From Nonomuraea fuscirosea (lineage in GTDB: Bacteria > Actinomycetota > Actinomycetes > Streptosporangiales > Streptosporangiaceae): a stretch of 64,000 nt of DNA. The DNA lies in assembly GCF_003001935.1 (NCBI RefSeq), contig NZ_PVNG01000002.1, positions 372,001 to 436,000 on the forward strand, read 5' to 3'. The position numbers and the translations under genes are program-made. This document shows positions 55,712 to 64,000 of the stretch, piece after piece (the first letter of the stretch is position 1; each line of letters opens with the position of its first letter). The notes under the pieces are model-generated. The model worked only from the letters and a program-made list of their open reading frames with translations. It made no database searches and had not been told where the DNA came from.

Positions 55712-55748
55712 AAGCCCGAGCCCTCATGGTGACGAGGGCTCGGGCTTT
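55712..55748 (+). terminator. Strong intrinsic terminator after leuA
   Basis: AAGCCCGAGCCCTC (55712-55725) pairs perfectly with GAGGGCTCGGGCTT (55734-55747) over an 8-nt loop. Confidence 0.92.
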
Positions 55749-55867
55749 CCCATGCCCTGAGCCCGCCCGCTCGCCGGGAGGTGTCACGGGCCCTCCCCTT
55801 CCGCCGTCGAGACGTACCTCTCGCCCGCCTTTCGCCTCCGGTAAGAATGATGACCGGGTAGTGAACG

Positions 55868-55926
55868 TTGCGTTTCTATGGGAGGGAATCTATGCTCCTT
55901 AGAGAACGACGCGTTCTCTAAGGAGC
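55868..55926 (+). promoter_or_regulatory. Promoter and 33-bp operator of the efflux/RPH operon
   Basis: TTGCGT (55868-55873), a 17-bp spacer and TATGCT (55891-55896) form a good promoter. GCTCCTTAGAGAACG (55894-55908), ACG, then CGTTCTCTAAGGAGC (55912-55926) is a perfect 15-bp inverted repeat covering the -10 edge, the start site and the Shine-Dalgarno AAGGAG. It is probably bound by the TetR protein encoded at 59723. Confidence 0.85.
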
Positions 55927-55930
55927 GGCC

Positions 55931-57307
55931 ATGGTGCTCGTGCTGTCGGGGCTGATGTTGTGCATGCTGCTCGGCGCGCTCGATCAGACGATCATGGCGC
56001 CCGCGCTGCCCGCCGTGGCGGCCGGGCTGGGCGGGCTCGACCAGATGTCCGTCGTCATCAGCGCCTACCTCGTCGCCGCCACCGTCGTCATGCCGCTCTA
56101 CGGCAAGCTCGGCGACCGCTACGGCCGCAAGCCTGTCATGCAGGCCGCCATCCTCATCTTCGTCGCCGGGGCCGTCCTGTGCGGGCTGGCCACGTCGATG
56201 CCGCAGTTCATCGCTTTCCGCGCGGTCCAGGGCATCGGCGGGGGCGGATTGATGATCGGGGCGCAGGCGATCATCGGGGAGGTGGTGAGCCCGCGCGAGC
56301 GGGGCCGCTACCTGGGGCTCATCGGGGCCGCGTACGTGGTGGCGGCGGTGGGCGGCCCGCTCGTCGGCGGGTTCTTCATCGACCAGTTGAGCTGGCGGTG
56401 GATCTTCGCCATCTACCCGCCCCTGGGGCTGCTCGCGCTGACCGTGCTGACCGCCACGCTGAAGCTGCCGAGACCCGTCGGCCGGGCGCCGCTCGACGTG
56501 GCGGGCGCCGTCACGCTGGGCGTCGCCGTCGTGGGCGTCGTCCTGCTGGGGGAGAGCGGCAACCTCGCCTACCTCGGCCTGACGGCGGCCGGGGTGGCCG
56601 GCTGGCTGGTCAGCGCCCGGTACGCGGTCGACCCGGTCCTGCCGCTGCGGCTGTTCAGGGACCGGGCGTTCGCGGTGCCGGTGGCGATCAGTTTCGTCAT
56701 CGGGTTCGCGTTGTTCGGCGCGGTGTCGTACCTTCCGGCGTACGCGCAGATCGCGCTGCACACGAGCGCCACGCGGGCCGGGCTGATGGTGACCGCGCTC
56801 ATGGGCGGCGTGCTCGTCACCACCATCGTCTCCGGCCGGCTCATCACCAGGACCGGCGTCTACAAGCCGTATCCCGTCGCGGGCACCGTCGTCGCGGCGG
56901 CCGGGCTCGGGCTCATCGGCCTCGCCGGCGCCTCGCCGGTCGGCCTCGTGGGGGGGATGGCACTGACCGGGCTGGGCGTGGGCCTGGTCATGCAGGTCAT
57001 GGTGATGGCCGCACAGAACGCCGTCCCGTACGCCGACCTGGGCGCCGCCACCTCGGCGGTGACGTTCCTGCGGCAGATCGGCGCGTCCGCCGGGGTCGCA
57101 CTGGTCGGCGCGCTGATCACCATGCGGTCGGGCATCTCGGGGAGCAGCCCCGCCACGCTGCCCGCCGGCGTGCGCGAGGCGTTCGCCGCGGCCGTGCCGC
57201 CCGTGTTCGCCGCCATGGCGCCGCTGCTGGTCGTGGCGTTCTTCCTGGCCCTGGTCCTGCCGGCGCGCCCGCTCCGCACCACCGCCTACGTCGAGGAGAG
57301 ACAGTGA
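55931..57307 (+). CDS. DHA-type MFS drug efflux transporter
   Basis: This 458-residue transporter has motif [12 protein letters not shown] and motif C-like [14 protein letters not shown], as in EmrB/QacA-type drug:H+ antiporters. [19 protein letters not shown] at the N-terminus is the classical DHA2 first helix (motif D1). About 12-14 helices are visible. The start is ATG 55931, 5 bases after AAGGAG within the operator. Its stop overlaps the next start (GTGA). With the phosphotransferase-like enzyme it suggests a two-layer resistance module. Confidence 0.92.
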   Translation: MVLVLSGLMLCMLLGALDQTIMAPALPAVAAGLGGLDQMSVVISAYLVAATVVMPLYGKLGDRYGRKPVMQAAILIFVAGAVLCGLATSMPQFIAFRAVQGIGGGGLMIGAQAIIGEVVSPRERGRYLGLIGAAYVVAAVGGPLVGGFFIDQLSWRWIFAIYPPLGLLALTVLTATLKLPRPVGRAPLDVAGAVTLGVAVVGVVLLGESGNLAYLGLTAAGVAGWLVSARYAVDPVLPLRLFRDRAFAVPVAISFVIGFALFGAVSYLPAYAQIALHTSATRAGLMVTALMGGVLVTTIVSGRLITRTGVYKPYPVAGTVVAAAGLGLIGLAGASPVGLVGGMALTGLGVGLVMQVMVMAAQNAVPYADLGAATSAVTFLRQIGASAGVALVGALITMRSGISGSSPATLPAGVREAFAAAVPPVFAAMAPLLVVAFFLALVLPARPLRTTAYVEERQ

Positions 57308-59712
57308 AACTGGTCGCACCCCTGAACGCCTTCGGGCGCGCCGATCTGGCCATGGCCGGAGGCAAGGGCGCCAACCTGGGCGAGCTCGTCCGGCACGGCT
57401 TTCCGGTGCCCGACGGGTTCGTGATCACCACGCACGCGTACGAGCTGGTCGCCCGCGACCACGATACGCGCGAGCACTTCGAGAGCGTTGAGCCGCCCGA
57501 GGAGCTGCGGGAGGCGATCACCGGCGCCTACGCGACGCTCGGCGGCGGGCCGGTGGCCGTGCGGTCGAGCGCGACCGCCGAGGACCTGCCGGGGGCGGCC
57601 TTCGCCGGCCAGCAGGACACCTACCTCAACGTGGTCGGTGAGGACGCGCTGCTCGACGCGGTACGCCGTTGCTGGGGCTCGCTCTGGACCGACCGCGCCG
57701 TCTCCTACCGGGCCCGGCTGCGCCTGGACGACTCCGAGGTGCGGATCGCGGTGGTCGTGCAGCGCATGGTGGAGGCCGAGACGGCCGGGGTGATGTTCAC
57801 CGCGAACCCCGTCACGGGCGACCGCGAGCAGTTCGTCGTCGACGCCGGCCGCGGGCTGGGGGAGGCGGTCGTGTCCGGGCTGGTCACCCCCGACCACTAC
57901 GTGCTGCGGCCGTCGGGGGAGGTGGTGGAGTTCACGCCGGGACGCGGGGAGGTCGTGGTCCGCAGCGCCGCCGGCGGGGGAGTCGTGCACGAGAGCGCCG
58001 CGGAGACCGCCGGGAGCCCTGCCGGGGCGCAGGCGGACGCGCGGACCGGCGGCGCGGCCGGTGCCCGGGCCGAGCGGGGGCCGGTCGAGGGCACCGCCGC
58101 GCTGCTGTCCGACGAGGTGTTACGGGAGCTGGCCGGACTGGGACGGCGGGTGGCCGAGGCCTTCGGGCGGCCGCAGGACATCGAGTGGGCATACGTGGCG
58201 GGCCGGCTCCACCTGCTTCAGGCCCGCCCCATGACCGCCCTCCCGCCGCCTCCCGTGGGCCCGCTCGACGGGATACGGCGCCGCACGGCCGAGGTCCTGC
58301 TCGAGTACGTGCCCGTGCGGCCGTACCCGATGGACATGTCCTCGTGGCTGCCCGACGGCCCCGCGGGGCAGATGAGCAAGGTGTTCGCCGCGTACGGCAT
58401 CCGTAACCCGATCCACAACGCCCTTCAGGAGGAGGACGGCGTCGTCTACCGGATCGAACCGGTCAAGCCGAGCCTGACCCCGAGGGTGCTGACGGCGCCG
58501 TTCCGGGCGCTGGCCAAGGCATGGAGGTACGACCCCGCCCGCTGGACCGAGGACCCCCGCTTCCAGGCGTACCTGAGGGACGTCGACCAGCTGCGCGCCC
58601 GCGACGTCGGGACGATGCCGTGGAAGGAGCTGCGGCAGGTGCCCAGACAGGCGCTCGGCCTGGTGGATCCGATAGCCGACCTGCGGATCGACTACCTGCC
58701 GGGCGTCGGGGTCGCGCTGCTGCGGCTGATGCTGGCGCTCGCGCCGCTCGGCCGCGGGAAGCTGTTCCGGGAGCTGATGCTCGGGGCGCGTACCCGTACA
58801 GACGACGCCAACCGGGCGTTGGAGCGCCTCGCCGAGACGGCCCGCCGCACGGGGGCGCTGGAGGCGGAGCAGCCGCCCGCCGAGTTCGCCGCCCAGCTGG
58901 CGGACTTCATGGCCGAGTACGGCCACCGCGAGACCACGAGCCCCATCCTGATCTCCTCACCCACCTGGGAGGACGCCCCCGAGGTGGTGCTCGACCTGGT
59001 CGGTGTGCTGGCCGCGGCGCCGCCGAAAGAGCGCGAGAAGCAGCCCGGGCGCCCGCTGAGGTCGCCCCGGCTGGCCCGCCGGGTGGCGGCGGCCCACGAC
59101 GGCATGGCCTTCCGGGAGGACAGCCACTTCTTCTTCATGCTGCCGGCGCCGCTCATGCGCAGGGCGCTGCTGGAGATGGGCCGCAGGCTGACCGGCGCGC
59201 GCCTGCTCGACCATTCCGAGGAGGTCTTCCACCTGCGGCTGGAAGAGCTGGAGGCGCTGAGCGGGACCGACGACCCGGCGGCCGCCCGGCTGCGGGACCT
59301 GGTCCGGCGGCGGGCGTCCAAGCGGGAGGAGCTGTCCGGCGTGCGGCTTATCGACCCCGCCGCCGTCCATCCCGTCACCGACCCCGGCCCGGCGCTGCTG
59401 ACCGGCACCGCGGCGGGCGGCGGCACCGCCACGGGACCGGTCAAGGTGATCGCGAGCGTCGCCGAGTTCGGCCGGCTGGAGTCCGGCGACGTGCTGGTCT
59501 GCCCGTACACGAACCCGTCGTGGACCCCGCTGTTCCAGCGGGCCGCGGCCGTCGTCGTGGACACCGGCGGCGCGGCCTCGCACGCCGCCATCGTCGCCAG
59601 GGAGTACGGCATCCCCGCCGTGATGGGCACGGGACGCGGCACGTCGGTGCTCGAAGACGGCCTGGTGGTCACCGTCAACGGTGACAACGGCACCGTCACG
59701 GCCACTCCCTAG
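57304..59712 (+). CDS. PEP synthase/rifampin phosphotransferase-like enzyme
   Basis: This 802-residue protein has an N-terminal ATP-grasp domain ([63 protein letters not shown]). A divergent middle domain (about 310-700) and a C-terminal swivelling His domain [22 protein letters not shown] with H760, 42 residues from the end, follow. This three-part layout fits rifampin phosphotransferase better than PEP synthase, which would have a C-terminal PEP-binding barrel. The substrate need not be rifamycin. GTG 57304 overlaps the efflux gene stop. Confidence 0.8.
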   Translation: MKLVAPLNAFGRADLAMAGGKGANLGELVRHGFPVPDGFVITTHAYELVARDHDTREHFESVEPPEELREAITGAYATLGGGPVAVRSSATAEDLPGAAFAGQQDTYLNVVGEDALLDAVRRCWGSLWTDRAVSYRARLRLDDSEVRIAVVVQRMVEAETAGVMFTANPVTGDREQFVVDAGRGLGEAVVSGLVTPDHYVLRPSGEVVEFTPGRGEVVVRSAAGGGVVHESAAETAGSPAGAQADARTGGAAGARAERGPVEGTAALLSDEVLRELAGLGRRVAEAFGRPQDIEWAYVAGRLHLLQARPMTALPPPPVGPLDGIRRRTAEVLLEYVPVRPYPMDMSSWLPDGPAGQMSKVFAAYGIRNPIHNALQEEDGVVYRIEPVKPSLTPRVLTAPFRALAKAWRYDPARWTEDPRFQAYLRDVDQLRARDVGTMPWKELRQVPRQALGLVDPIADLRIDYLPGVGVALLRLMLALAPLGRGKLFRELMLGARTRTDDANRALERLAETARRTGALEAEQPPAEFAAQLADFMAEYGHRETTSPILISSPTWEDAPEVVLDLVGVLAAAPPKEREKQPGRPLRSPRLARRVAAAHDGMAFREDSHFFFMLPAPLMRRALLEMGRRLTGARLLDHSEEVFHLRLEELEALSGTDDPAAARLRDLVRRRASKREELSGVRLIDPAAVHPVTDPGPALLTGTAAGGGTATGPVKVIASVAEFGRLESGDVLVCPYTNPSWTPLFQRAAAVVVDTGGAASHAAIVAREYGIPAVMGTGRGTSVLEDGLVVTVNGDNGTVTATP

Positions 59713-59723
59713 AATGCCTGCCA
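59710..59723 (+). promoter_or_regulatory. Leaderless promoter formed by the upstream stop codon
   Basis: TAGAAT (59710-59715) includes the TAG stop of the phosphotransferase-like gene. It lies 7 bases before ATG 59723. Confidence 0.5.
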
Positions 59724-60325
59724 TGGTGACCGACCATCGCAAGCAGCCGCGCCGCCGGGGCGAGGCGCTGAGCGCCGCCATCTTCCAGGCCACGCTTGAC
59801 GAGCTGTCCGAGGTCGGTTACGCCGGGCTGACCATGGAGGGCGTCGCCGAGCGGGCGAGGGCCAGCAAGGCCTCGCTCTACCGGCGCTGGCCCAGCCGCA
59901 TCGAGCTGGTGATGGAGGCGGTCTACCGGTCGCTGCCGTCGCCCGGCTCCTCGCCCGACACCGGCAACCTGCGCGACGATCTGGTGGCCCTGCTGACCAT
60001 CACCGCCGACGCCCTGTCGGGCCCGGCGGGCGAGGCGATGCGCGGGCTGCTGGGCGAGGCGCTGCGCGGCGAATCACCGCTGCGCACCATGCGGCGTACC
60101 ACGCAGGGCAGGGGCAGGCGGCTGATGGAGGAGGTGGTGCGGCGGGCGGTCGAGCGCGGCGAGGTGGCGTCGTCGGACGTCACGCCGCGCCGCCTCGACT
60201 CCGGTCATGCCCTGCTGCGCCACCACTTCCTCTTCGAGGGCCTGCCGTTCCCCGACGGCCTCGTCGTCCAGATCGTGGACGAGGTCCTCGTCCCGCTGTT
60301 CAAGCCGCCCCGGGCGGACCGCTGA
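59723..60325 (+). CDS. TetR/AcrR-family regulator
   Basis: This 200-residue repressor has helix-turn-helix ALSAAIFQATLDELSEVGYAGLTMEGVAERARASKASLYRRWPSRIELV (about 17-62) and an all-helical ligand-binding domain. It is the third gene of the efflux/phosphotransferase unit and the best candidate to bind the operator at 55894-55926. It can start at ATG 59714 or 59723; the latter has a consensus -10 box at leaderless spacing, so the regulator may also be expressed on its own. Confidence 0.9.
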   Translation: MVTDHRKQPRRRGEALSAAIFQATLDELSEVGYAGLTMEGVAERARASKASLYRRWPSRIELVMEAVYRSLPSPGSSPDTGNLRDDLVALLTITADALSGPAGEAMRGLLGEALRGESPLRTMRRTTQGRGRRLMEEVVRRAVERGEVASSDVTPRRLDSGHALLRHHFLFEGLPFPDGLVVQIVDEVLVPLFKPPRADR

Positions 60326-60440
60326 GGGGGTGGGCAGGTCGCCCGATCAAGCCGCCCCGGGCGGTCCGCTGACGGGGTGGGCAGGTCGCCCGATCAAGCC
60401 GCCCCGGGCGGATCGCTGACGGGGTGGGCAGGTCGCCCGA
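60302..60440. repeat. 47-bp tandem repeat, about three copies
   Basis: Copies starting AAGCCGCCCCGGGCGG occur at 60302, 60349 and 60396. The first copy contains the last codons and stop of the TetR gene, so coding sequence was duplicated into the 154-bp intergenic gap. Confidence 0.92.
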
Positions 60441-60479
60441 GAGGAGCGCCCTGCCTCGGGGGACGCGGCCGTGCGGGTG

Positions 60480-60803
60480 TCATGCCGGCTTCAGAGCCAC
60501 GCGGTCGACCCCCGCCCGCTCGATCCGGCGCAGCAGGTCGAGCTGCTCGCGCAGCGCGTCACGCCCCGCCTCGGTGATCCGGTACGGCCGGTGCCGCTCC
60601 ACCGACTGCACGGCCTCGATCAGGCCGTCCTCCGCCAGCCGCATCAGCTTCCCGTACAGGGTGCCGGGCTCCAGCGAGGTCCCCGAGAACTCCTCGATGT
60701 CGCCGATCATGCGATATCCGTGCTTCTGCCCCTCCGCGAGGCTGATGAGCACCAGCAGCGCCACGTCCGCGCAGCGGCTGAGCTCTTGGTTCCCGCGAGC
60801 CAT
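60480..60803 (-). CDS. PadR-family transcriptional regulator
   Basis: This 107-residue winged-helix regulator has ADVALLVLISLAEGQKHGYRMIGDIEEFSGTSLEPGTLYGKLMRLAEDGLIEAVQ, the PadR N-terminal domain, followed by one dimerisation helix. It lies 24 bases downstream of a TetR gene on the same strand. An AGTGA-N7-TCACT inverted repeat (60816-60832) upstream may be its operator. Ligand and targets are unknown. Confidence 0.92.
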   Translation of the reverse strand: MARGNQELSRCADVALLVLISLAEGQKHGYRMIGDIEEFSGTSLEPGTLYGKLMRLAEDGLIEAVQSVERHRPYRITEAGRDALREQLDLLRRIERAGVDRVALKPA

Positions 60804-60815
60804 CCACCCAGTAAA

Positions 60816-60832
60816 AGTGAGCGAGGTTCACT
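60816..60832. promoter_or_regulatory. Inverted repeat upstream of padR
   Basis: AGTGA (60816-60820), seven bases, TCACT (60828-60832). It overlaps the stop codon of the upstream TetR gene and lies 13 bases before the PadR ATG. Confidence 0.35.
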
Positions 60833-61520
60833 GGGCAAGACCCATCGTCTCGGCCATGGTCAGCATCGAGTGCCCGAAGGCCGTGCGCCGGTGCTCGATG
60901 GTGTTGTCGAACTGACCGAACACCTCGAAGTTGACCCAGCCGTACATCGCGGTCCACGCGGTGACGGCACGCCAGATCACCGCGTCGGGGACGCCCGGCA
61001 TGAGCTCGCGCAGAGCGGCCGCGTCCGGCTCCAGTTCCTCCGGCGCCTCCGTCTCTGGGGCGCGCACCGCGCCCGCCTGCCAGGCGTCGCGGATGATGCC
61101 GGCCAGCACGGTGAGGTCGCGTACGCGGGCCGGGATCGTGTCCTGGGGCGCCTGGTAGCCGGGCACGGGGGAGCCGTAGATCAGCGCGTATTCGTGCGGG
61201 TGCGCCACCGCCCAGTCGCGCACGCCGTGGCAGGCCGCCAGCCACCGCCCGAGGTGGTCGGCGCGCGGGGCCGCCGCCTCGGCCTGCTCGACGGCCTCGC
61301 CGAGCGCGTTGTAGCCGTCGATGATCAGCGTGGTGAGCAGGTCGTCGCGGCTCGGGAAATAGCGGTAGATGGCCGAGGAGACCATGCCCATCTCTCGCGC
61401 CACGGCCCGCAGTGACAGGCCGCCCGCCCCTTCGGTGGCGAGCCGGCGCCGTGCGATGTCGGTGATCTCTCTGGTGAGTTCGGCCCTGACCCGTTCTCTG
61501 GCGGTACGGCTGGCTGTCAT
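60828..61520 (-). CDS. TetR-family regulator (WHG-type C-terminal domain)
   Basis: This 230-residue regulator has helix-turn-helix ITDIARRRLATEGAGGLSLRAVAREMGMVSSAIYRYFPSRDDLLT and the ligand-binding domain HPHEYALIYGSPVPGY...MYGWVNFEVFGQF typical of the TetR_C_13/WHG group. ATG 61520 has TACTGT 6 bases upstream (leaderless). It is divergent from the DUF2568 gene, with two matching inverted repeats between them, so it probably controls that gene and itself. Confidence 0.92.
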   Translation of the reverse strand: MTASRTARERVRAELTREITDIARRRLATEGAGGLSLRAVAREMGMVSSAIYRYFPSRDDLLTTLIIDGYNALGEAVEQAEAAAPRADHLGRWLAACHGVRDWAVAHPHEYALIYGSPVPGYQAPQDTIPARVRDLTVLAGIIRDAWQAGAVRAPETEAPEELEPDAAALRELMPGVPDAVIWRAVTAWTAMYGWVNFEVFGQFDNTIEHRRTAFGHSMLTMAETMGLAQ

Positions 61521-61552
61521 GTGCGCACAGTACCAGAGCGCCGCAAGCAAAC

Positions 61553-61602
61553 GAGAGCACCGCTCTTGACGAATGGTGCTCTTTTGAGAGAGCATTGCTC
61601 TC
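61553..61602. promoter_or_regulatory. Twin operator between TetR and DUF2568 genes
   Basis: GAGAGCA-CC-GCTCTT (61553-61567) and GAGAGCA-T-TGCTCTC (61588-61602, perfect) share the same arms and are centred 35 bp apart. TTGAC (61566-61570) abuts the first box and may be a -35 element for the DUF2568 gene. Confidence 0.75.
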
Positions 61603-61641
61603 CTAAGTGAACGCCTGAAACGTTGAACCACGGAGGCCCCC

Positions 61642-61995
61642 ATGCTCGCCCTCGCCAAGCACGCCAACGCCCTGCTGATGTTCCTGCTGGAGCTCGGCGT
61701 GCTGGCCTCCGTCGCGTACTGGGGGTTCACGCTCAGCCCGAACTGGGCCGTCAAGCTGCTGGCCGGGCTCGGCGGACCGGCCCTGTTCATCGGCGCGTGG
61801 GCGCTGTTCGGAGCCGGTGGCGGCGAGAACGCCGTCTACCCGCTGACCGGCCTGGCCCGCGCCGCCCTGGAGATCCTCTGGTTCGGCGGCGGCGCCCTGG
61901 CGCTCTACGCCTCCGGGCTGGTCACCCCCGCCGTCGTCTTCGCCGCGCTGTTCGTCGTCAACGCGCTCCTGCGCCTGGTCTGGAACCAGAACTGA
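61642..61995 (+). CDS. DUF2568 (YrdB-like) membrane protein
   Basis: This 117-residue protein has four predicted helices: NALLMFLLELGVLASVAYWGF, AVKLLAGLGGPALFIGAWALF, GLARAALEILWFGGGALALYA and PAVVFAALFVVNALL. This is the pattern of DUF2568, of unknown function, often controlled by a neighbouring TetR gene. ATG 61642 follows CGGAGG. Confidence 0.9.
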   Translation: MLALAKHANALLMFLLELGVLASVAYWGFTLSPNWAVKLLAGLGGPALFIGAWALFGAGGGENAVYPLTGLARAALEILWFGGGALALYASGLVTPAVVFAALFVVNALLRLVWNQN

Positions 61996-62021
61996 GCGCG
62001 CGGTACGGCTACGCTCGACGC

Positions 62022-62909
62022 GTGAAGACAGCCATGATCGGCCTGGGCGACATCGCGGAGAAGGCCTACCTGCCCGTGCTGGCCGCCCAGCCCGCCCTCG
62101 ACCTGCACCTGTGCACCCGCGACGAGGCCAGGCTCGACCGGCTCGGCGACGCCCACCGCGTCGCCGCCCGGTTCACCCGCGTCGACGAGGTGATCAAGGC
62201 CGGGGTCGAGGCGGCGTTCGTGCACGCCGCCACCGAGGCCCATGCCGAGATCGTCGAGCCGCTGCTCGAAGCCGGGATCCACGTCTACGTCGACAAGCCG
62301 ATCGCCTACACCCTGGCCGAGTCCGAGCGTATGGTACGCCTGGCCAGGACCGCCGGCCGGTCGCTGATGGTCGGCTTCAACCGCCGCCACGCCCCCGGCT
62401 ACGTCTCGCTGGCCGGCCATCCCCGGCATCTGGTCGTCATGGAGAAGAACCGGCACAACCTGCCCGACACCCCGCGCCGGGCCGTCTTCGACGACTTCAT
62501 CCACGTCGCCGACACGCTCAGGTTCCTCGCCCCCGGCGAGGTCACCGGCACCACGATCAGGACCCGCGTCCGCGACGGGCTCATCGAGCACATCGTCCTG
62601 GAGCTGTCGGGCGACGGTTTCACCGCACTCGGCGTGATGAACAGGGTGAGCGGCGCGAGCGAGGAGACCTGCGAGGCGATGGGCGACGGCCGCAAGCGCC
62701 GCGTGGTCAACCTCGGCGACGTCGTCGACTACCAGGGCGGCGAGGGGCTGGCCAGGCGGCCCGACTGGGTGCCGGTGGCCAGGCAGCGCGGCATCGAGCA
62801 GATCTGCCTGGAGTTCCTGGCCGCCGTGCGAGACGGCCGCCGGATCGACGCGGGCGACGCGCTGGCCACCCACGCCCTCTGCGAGCAGATCGTCACCCAG
62901 GCGACCTGA
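62022..62909 (+). CDS. Gfo/Idh/MocA-family oxidoreductase
   Basis: This 295-residue NAD(P)-dependent dehydrogenase-like protein begins MKTAMIGLGDIAEKAYLPVLA (Rossmann GLGDIA) and has EAGIHVYVDKPIAYTLAESERMVRLARTAGRSLMVGFNRRHAPGY. The EKP motif appears as DKP here. The C-terminal beta domain is shorter than usual (family ~330-350). GTG 62022 has TACGCT exactly 6 bases upstream, so it is leaderless. The substrate is unknown, probably a sugar or inositol-like alcohol. Confidence 0.9.
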   Translation: MKTAMIGLGDIAEKAYLPVLAAQPALDLHLCTRDEARLDRLGDAHRVAARFTRVDEVIKAGVEAAFVHAATEAHAEIVEPLLEAGIHVYVDKPIAYTLAESERMVRLARTAGRSLMVGFNRRHAPGYVSLAGHPRHLVVMEKNRHNLPDTPRRAVFDDFIHVADTLRFLAPGEVTGTTIRTRVRDGLIEHIVLELSGDGFTALGVMNRVSGASEETCEAMGDGRKRRVVNLGDVVDYQGGEGLARRPDWVPVARQRGIEQICLEFLAAVRDGRRIDAGDALATHALCEQIVTQAT

Positions 62910-62963
62910 CCCGCCCCGGCCGGGCGGGCAGAGCGAAAGGTCCGCGACCCGGCCGCGCGGCCG
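62910..62963. terminator. GC-rich hairpins between convergent genes
   Basis: CCCGCCC (62910-62916) pairs with GGGCGGG (62922-62928). CGGCCGCGCGGCCG (62950-62963) is a perfect palindrome. There is no T tract. Confidence 0.45.
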
Positions 62964-62977
62964 CGGGTGAGCGCGGG

Positions 62978-63802
62978 TCAGCCGGTGGGGGTGAGCAGGC
63001 GCATCGCGCGGTCGGCCCTGGCCAGCATCCGGCCGAACCGGTCGCCCAGCCGGGTCAGCACCGTGTAGCCCTTGGCGTCGCTCAGCGGGCTGGAGGACGA
63101 CACGACGCCCGCCACCGACCCCCCGTACAACGCGGGCCCGCCGCTGCCGCCCGCGGCGGCGTGGCAGTTGCGGGTGACCATCAGCCCCGGCCCTTCCGAG
63201 ACGCCTTCGACGGTGTCGCCCACGCACCGGTACATCTTGGTGCCCGGATAACCCCGGCCCACCGGATAGCCGAGCAGCTCCAGCCCGCGCAGCTCGGTGC
63301 CCCTGGCCGTGGGCATGGGCGGCAGCCCGCGCCCGGTCACGTCCTCCAGCGGGCGCTTGCGGCGCTCGACCCCGACCAGCCCCACGTCGTACGGCAGCAG
63401 CTCGGAGGAGAACGGCCTGCTGCGCCAGCGCGCCGGCACCCACGTGCGCACGACGGGCCAGACCCCCAGCGGCGGCCGGCCCCTGTCGTAGCCCGGCAGG
63501 AACGCCAGCCGCTTGAGCAGCCGCCCGTCGTGATAGAGGCAGTGCGCCGCCGTCAGCACCAGGCTGCGGCTGCGCGTGCCGATCACCGTGCCCCCGCACA
63601 GCACGTCCGTCTTCGCGACGGGGTCGCGGCCGAGCAGCACCCCGGTCAGCCGCCGCGGCCCCGTGTAGGGGCGCGGGACCGGCGCGTAGCCCAGGCGGTC
63701 GCCGTCAGGCGTCAGCACGCGGGGAACGGGCACGTTGCGTTGGGACACCTCGGTGAGGGCGGCTGGATCGAGCAGGACCAGAGAGAGCACCAACCTGAGC
63801 AC
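62978..63802 (-). CDS. Secreted trypsin-like serine protease (S1)
   Basis: This 274-residue protease has the catalytic triad H87 (LTAAHC), D139 (LPYDVGLV) and S220 (GGSGGPA). A short hydrophobic N-terminus (MLRLVLSLVLLDPAAL) may be a signal peptide, although it lacks a clear basic region. Cysteines near C69/C88 and C193/C213 could form the two usual disulfides. The specificity pocket cannot be read. GTG 63802 has TAGAGT 6 bases upstream (leaderless). Confidence 0.88.
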   Translation of the reverse strand: MLRLVLSLVLLDPAALTEVSQRNVPVPRVLTPDGDRLGYAPVPRPYTGPRRLTGVLLGRDPVAKTDVLCGGTVIGTRSRSLVLTAAHCLYHDGRLLKRLAFLPGYDRGRPPLGVWPVVRTWVPARWRSRPFSSELLPYDVGLVGVERRKRPLEDVTGRGLPPMPTARGTELRGLELLGYPVGRGYPGTKMYRCVGDTVEGVSEGPGLMVTRNCHAAAGGSGGPALYGGSVAGVVSSSSPLSDAKGYTVLTRLGDRFGRMLARADRAMRLLTPTG

Positions 63803-63859
63803 CGTCCCACTCTAAGGGGAAGATGATCAATGCTCTGACCTGCGACATCAATGTTTACC

Positions 63860-64000
63860 CTATCTTGTGTACGCCGAACCCAGGGCCCGCAGCCGCTCGT
63901 GCGCCGACTCGTAGACCGCCGCCCGGCCGAGATACTCCTTGGGCATCTTGGCGACCATCGTGTAGTTCGTGTCGCACACGTTGCCGACCGGCGCCTGCCC
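63860..64000 (-). CDS. 3' end of an unidentified gene, continuing beyond the window
   Basis: The last 46 codons are visible, reading APVGNVCDTNYTMVAKMPKEY, then LGRAAVYESAHERLRALGSAYTR, and ending in TAG (63860-63862). Third positions are nearly all G or C, so it is coding. No family is recognised. It lies 58 bases upstream of the protease gene on the same strand. Confidence 0.7.
   Translation of the reverse strand, partial: GQAPVGNVCDTNYTMVAKMPKEYLGRAAVYESAHERLRALGSAYTR

Noticed and set aside
57304..59712. Annotation as ordinary phosphoenolpyruvate synthase
   Set aside because: The swivelling His domain lies at the very C-terminus and no PEP-binding barrel follows, unlike PEP synthase.

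Overview
The window is high-GC actinobacterial chromosome. GTG starts are common, GC is high at third codon positions, and stop/start overlaps of the ATGA, GTGA or TGATG type are frequent. Housekeeping genes follow a familiar actinomycete order: lepA, hemW, hrcA-dnaJ-rsmE, hit-phoH-ybeY-CNNM, then era. Two transmembrane Ser/Thr kinases, an AfsR/SARP regulator, SigE-type sigma factors and secreted hydrolases suggest a filamentous soil actinomycete, most likely Streptosporangiales (Nonomuraea-like). That placement is inference. At least fourteen genes have a TANNNT box 6-7 bases before ATG/GTG and no Shine-Dalgarno sequence, so leaderless transcription is common.

Layout. 1-4.8 kb: 3' end of lepA, a GNAT enzyme, a two-gene ABC exporter and a small unknown gene. 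4.7-8.1 kb: a membrane protein/histidine kinase/response regulator operon whose kinase and regulator carry large low-complexity insertions. 8.15-9.12 kb: no gene, with a degenerate ~25-bp repeat array. 9.1-11.65 kb: a GH18 chitinase with a palindromic operator and an FAD monooxygenase. 11.7-18.7 kb: hemW, three minus-strand genes (two with Gln/Pro-rich repeats), then CIRCE-hrcA-dnaJ-rsmE. 18.8-20.1 kb: sigma factor and membrane partner. 20.3-26.2 kb: hit, phoH, ybeY, CNNM transporter, a candidate structured RNA, lipoprotein, cytidine-deaminase-like protein, Nudix, era. 26.8-36.0 kb: urease operon ureABCFGD diverging from the urea ABC transporter urtABCDE. 36.1-38.7 kb: AfsR-like regulator. 38.8-40.1 kb: IS1341-type TnpB element. 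40.15-47.9 kb: kinase/WD40 protein, Mut7-C protein, TAXI binding lipoprotein, two-component system. 47.9-53.8 kb: MHS symporter, a Ser/Thr kinase fused to a GH6 (cellulase-fold) ectodomain, tandem-GNAT enzyme, DUF2630, dimethylargininase. 53.9-55.7 kb: leuA with a leucine-rich leader peptide. 55.9-60.3 kb: efflux pump, rifampin-phosphotransferase-like enzyme and TetR regulator behind a strong promoter/operator. 60.5-64 kb: PadR and TetR regulators, DUF2568 protein, an oxidoreductase, a trypsin-like protease and the 3' end of one more gene.

Functional links. The ure and urt operons together import and hydrolyse urea. HrcA should repress its own operon through CIRCE. The efflux/phosphotransferase/TetR unit looks like an inducible drug-resistance module. 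The TAXI lipoprotein next to a two-component system and an MHS symporter looks like organic-acid sensing and uptake. The GH6-kinase fusion would couple an extracellular polysaccharide-binding fold to intracellular phosphorylation and is the most unusual protein here.

A recurring feature is recent or degenerate tandem duplication with periods from 18 to about 50 bp, both between genes and inside signalling genes. All assignments come from reading sequence and motifs; no database search was run, and residue numbers were counted by hand.
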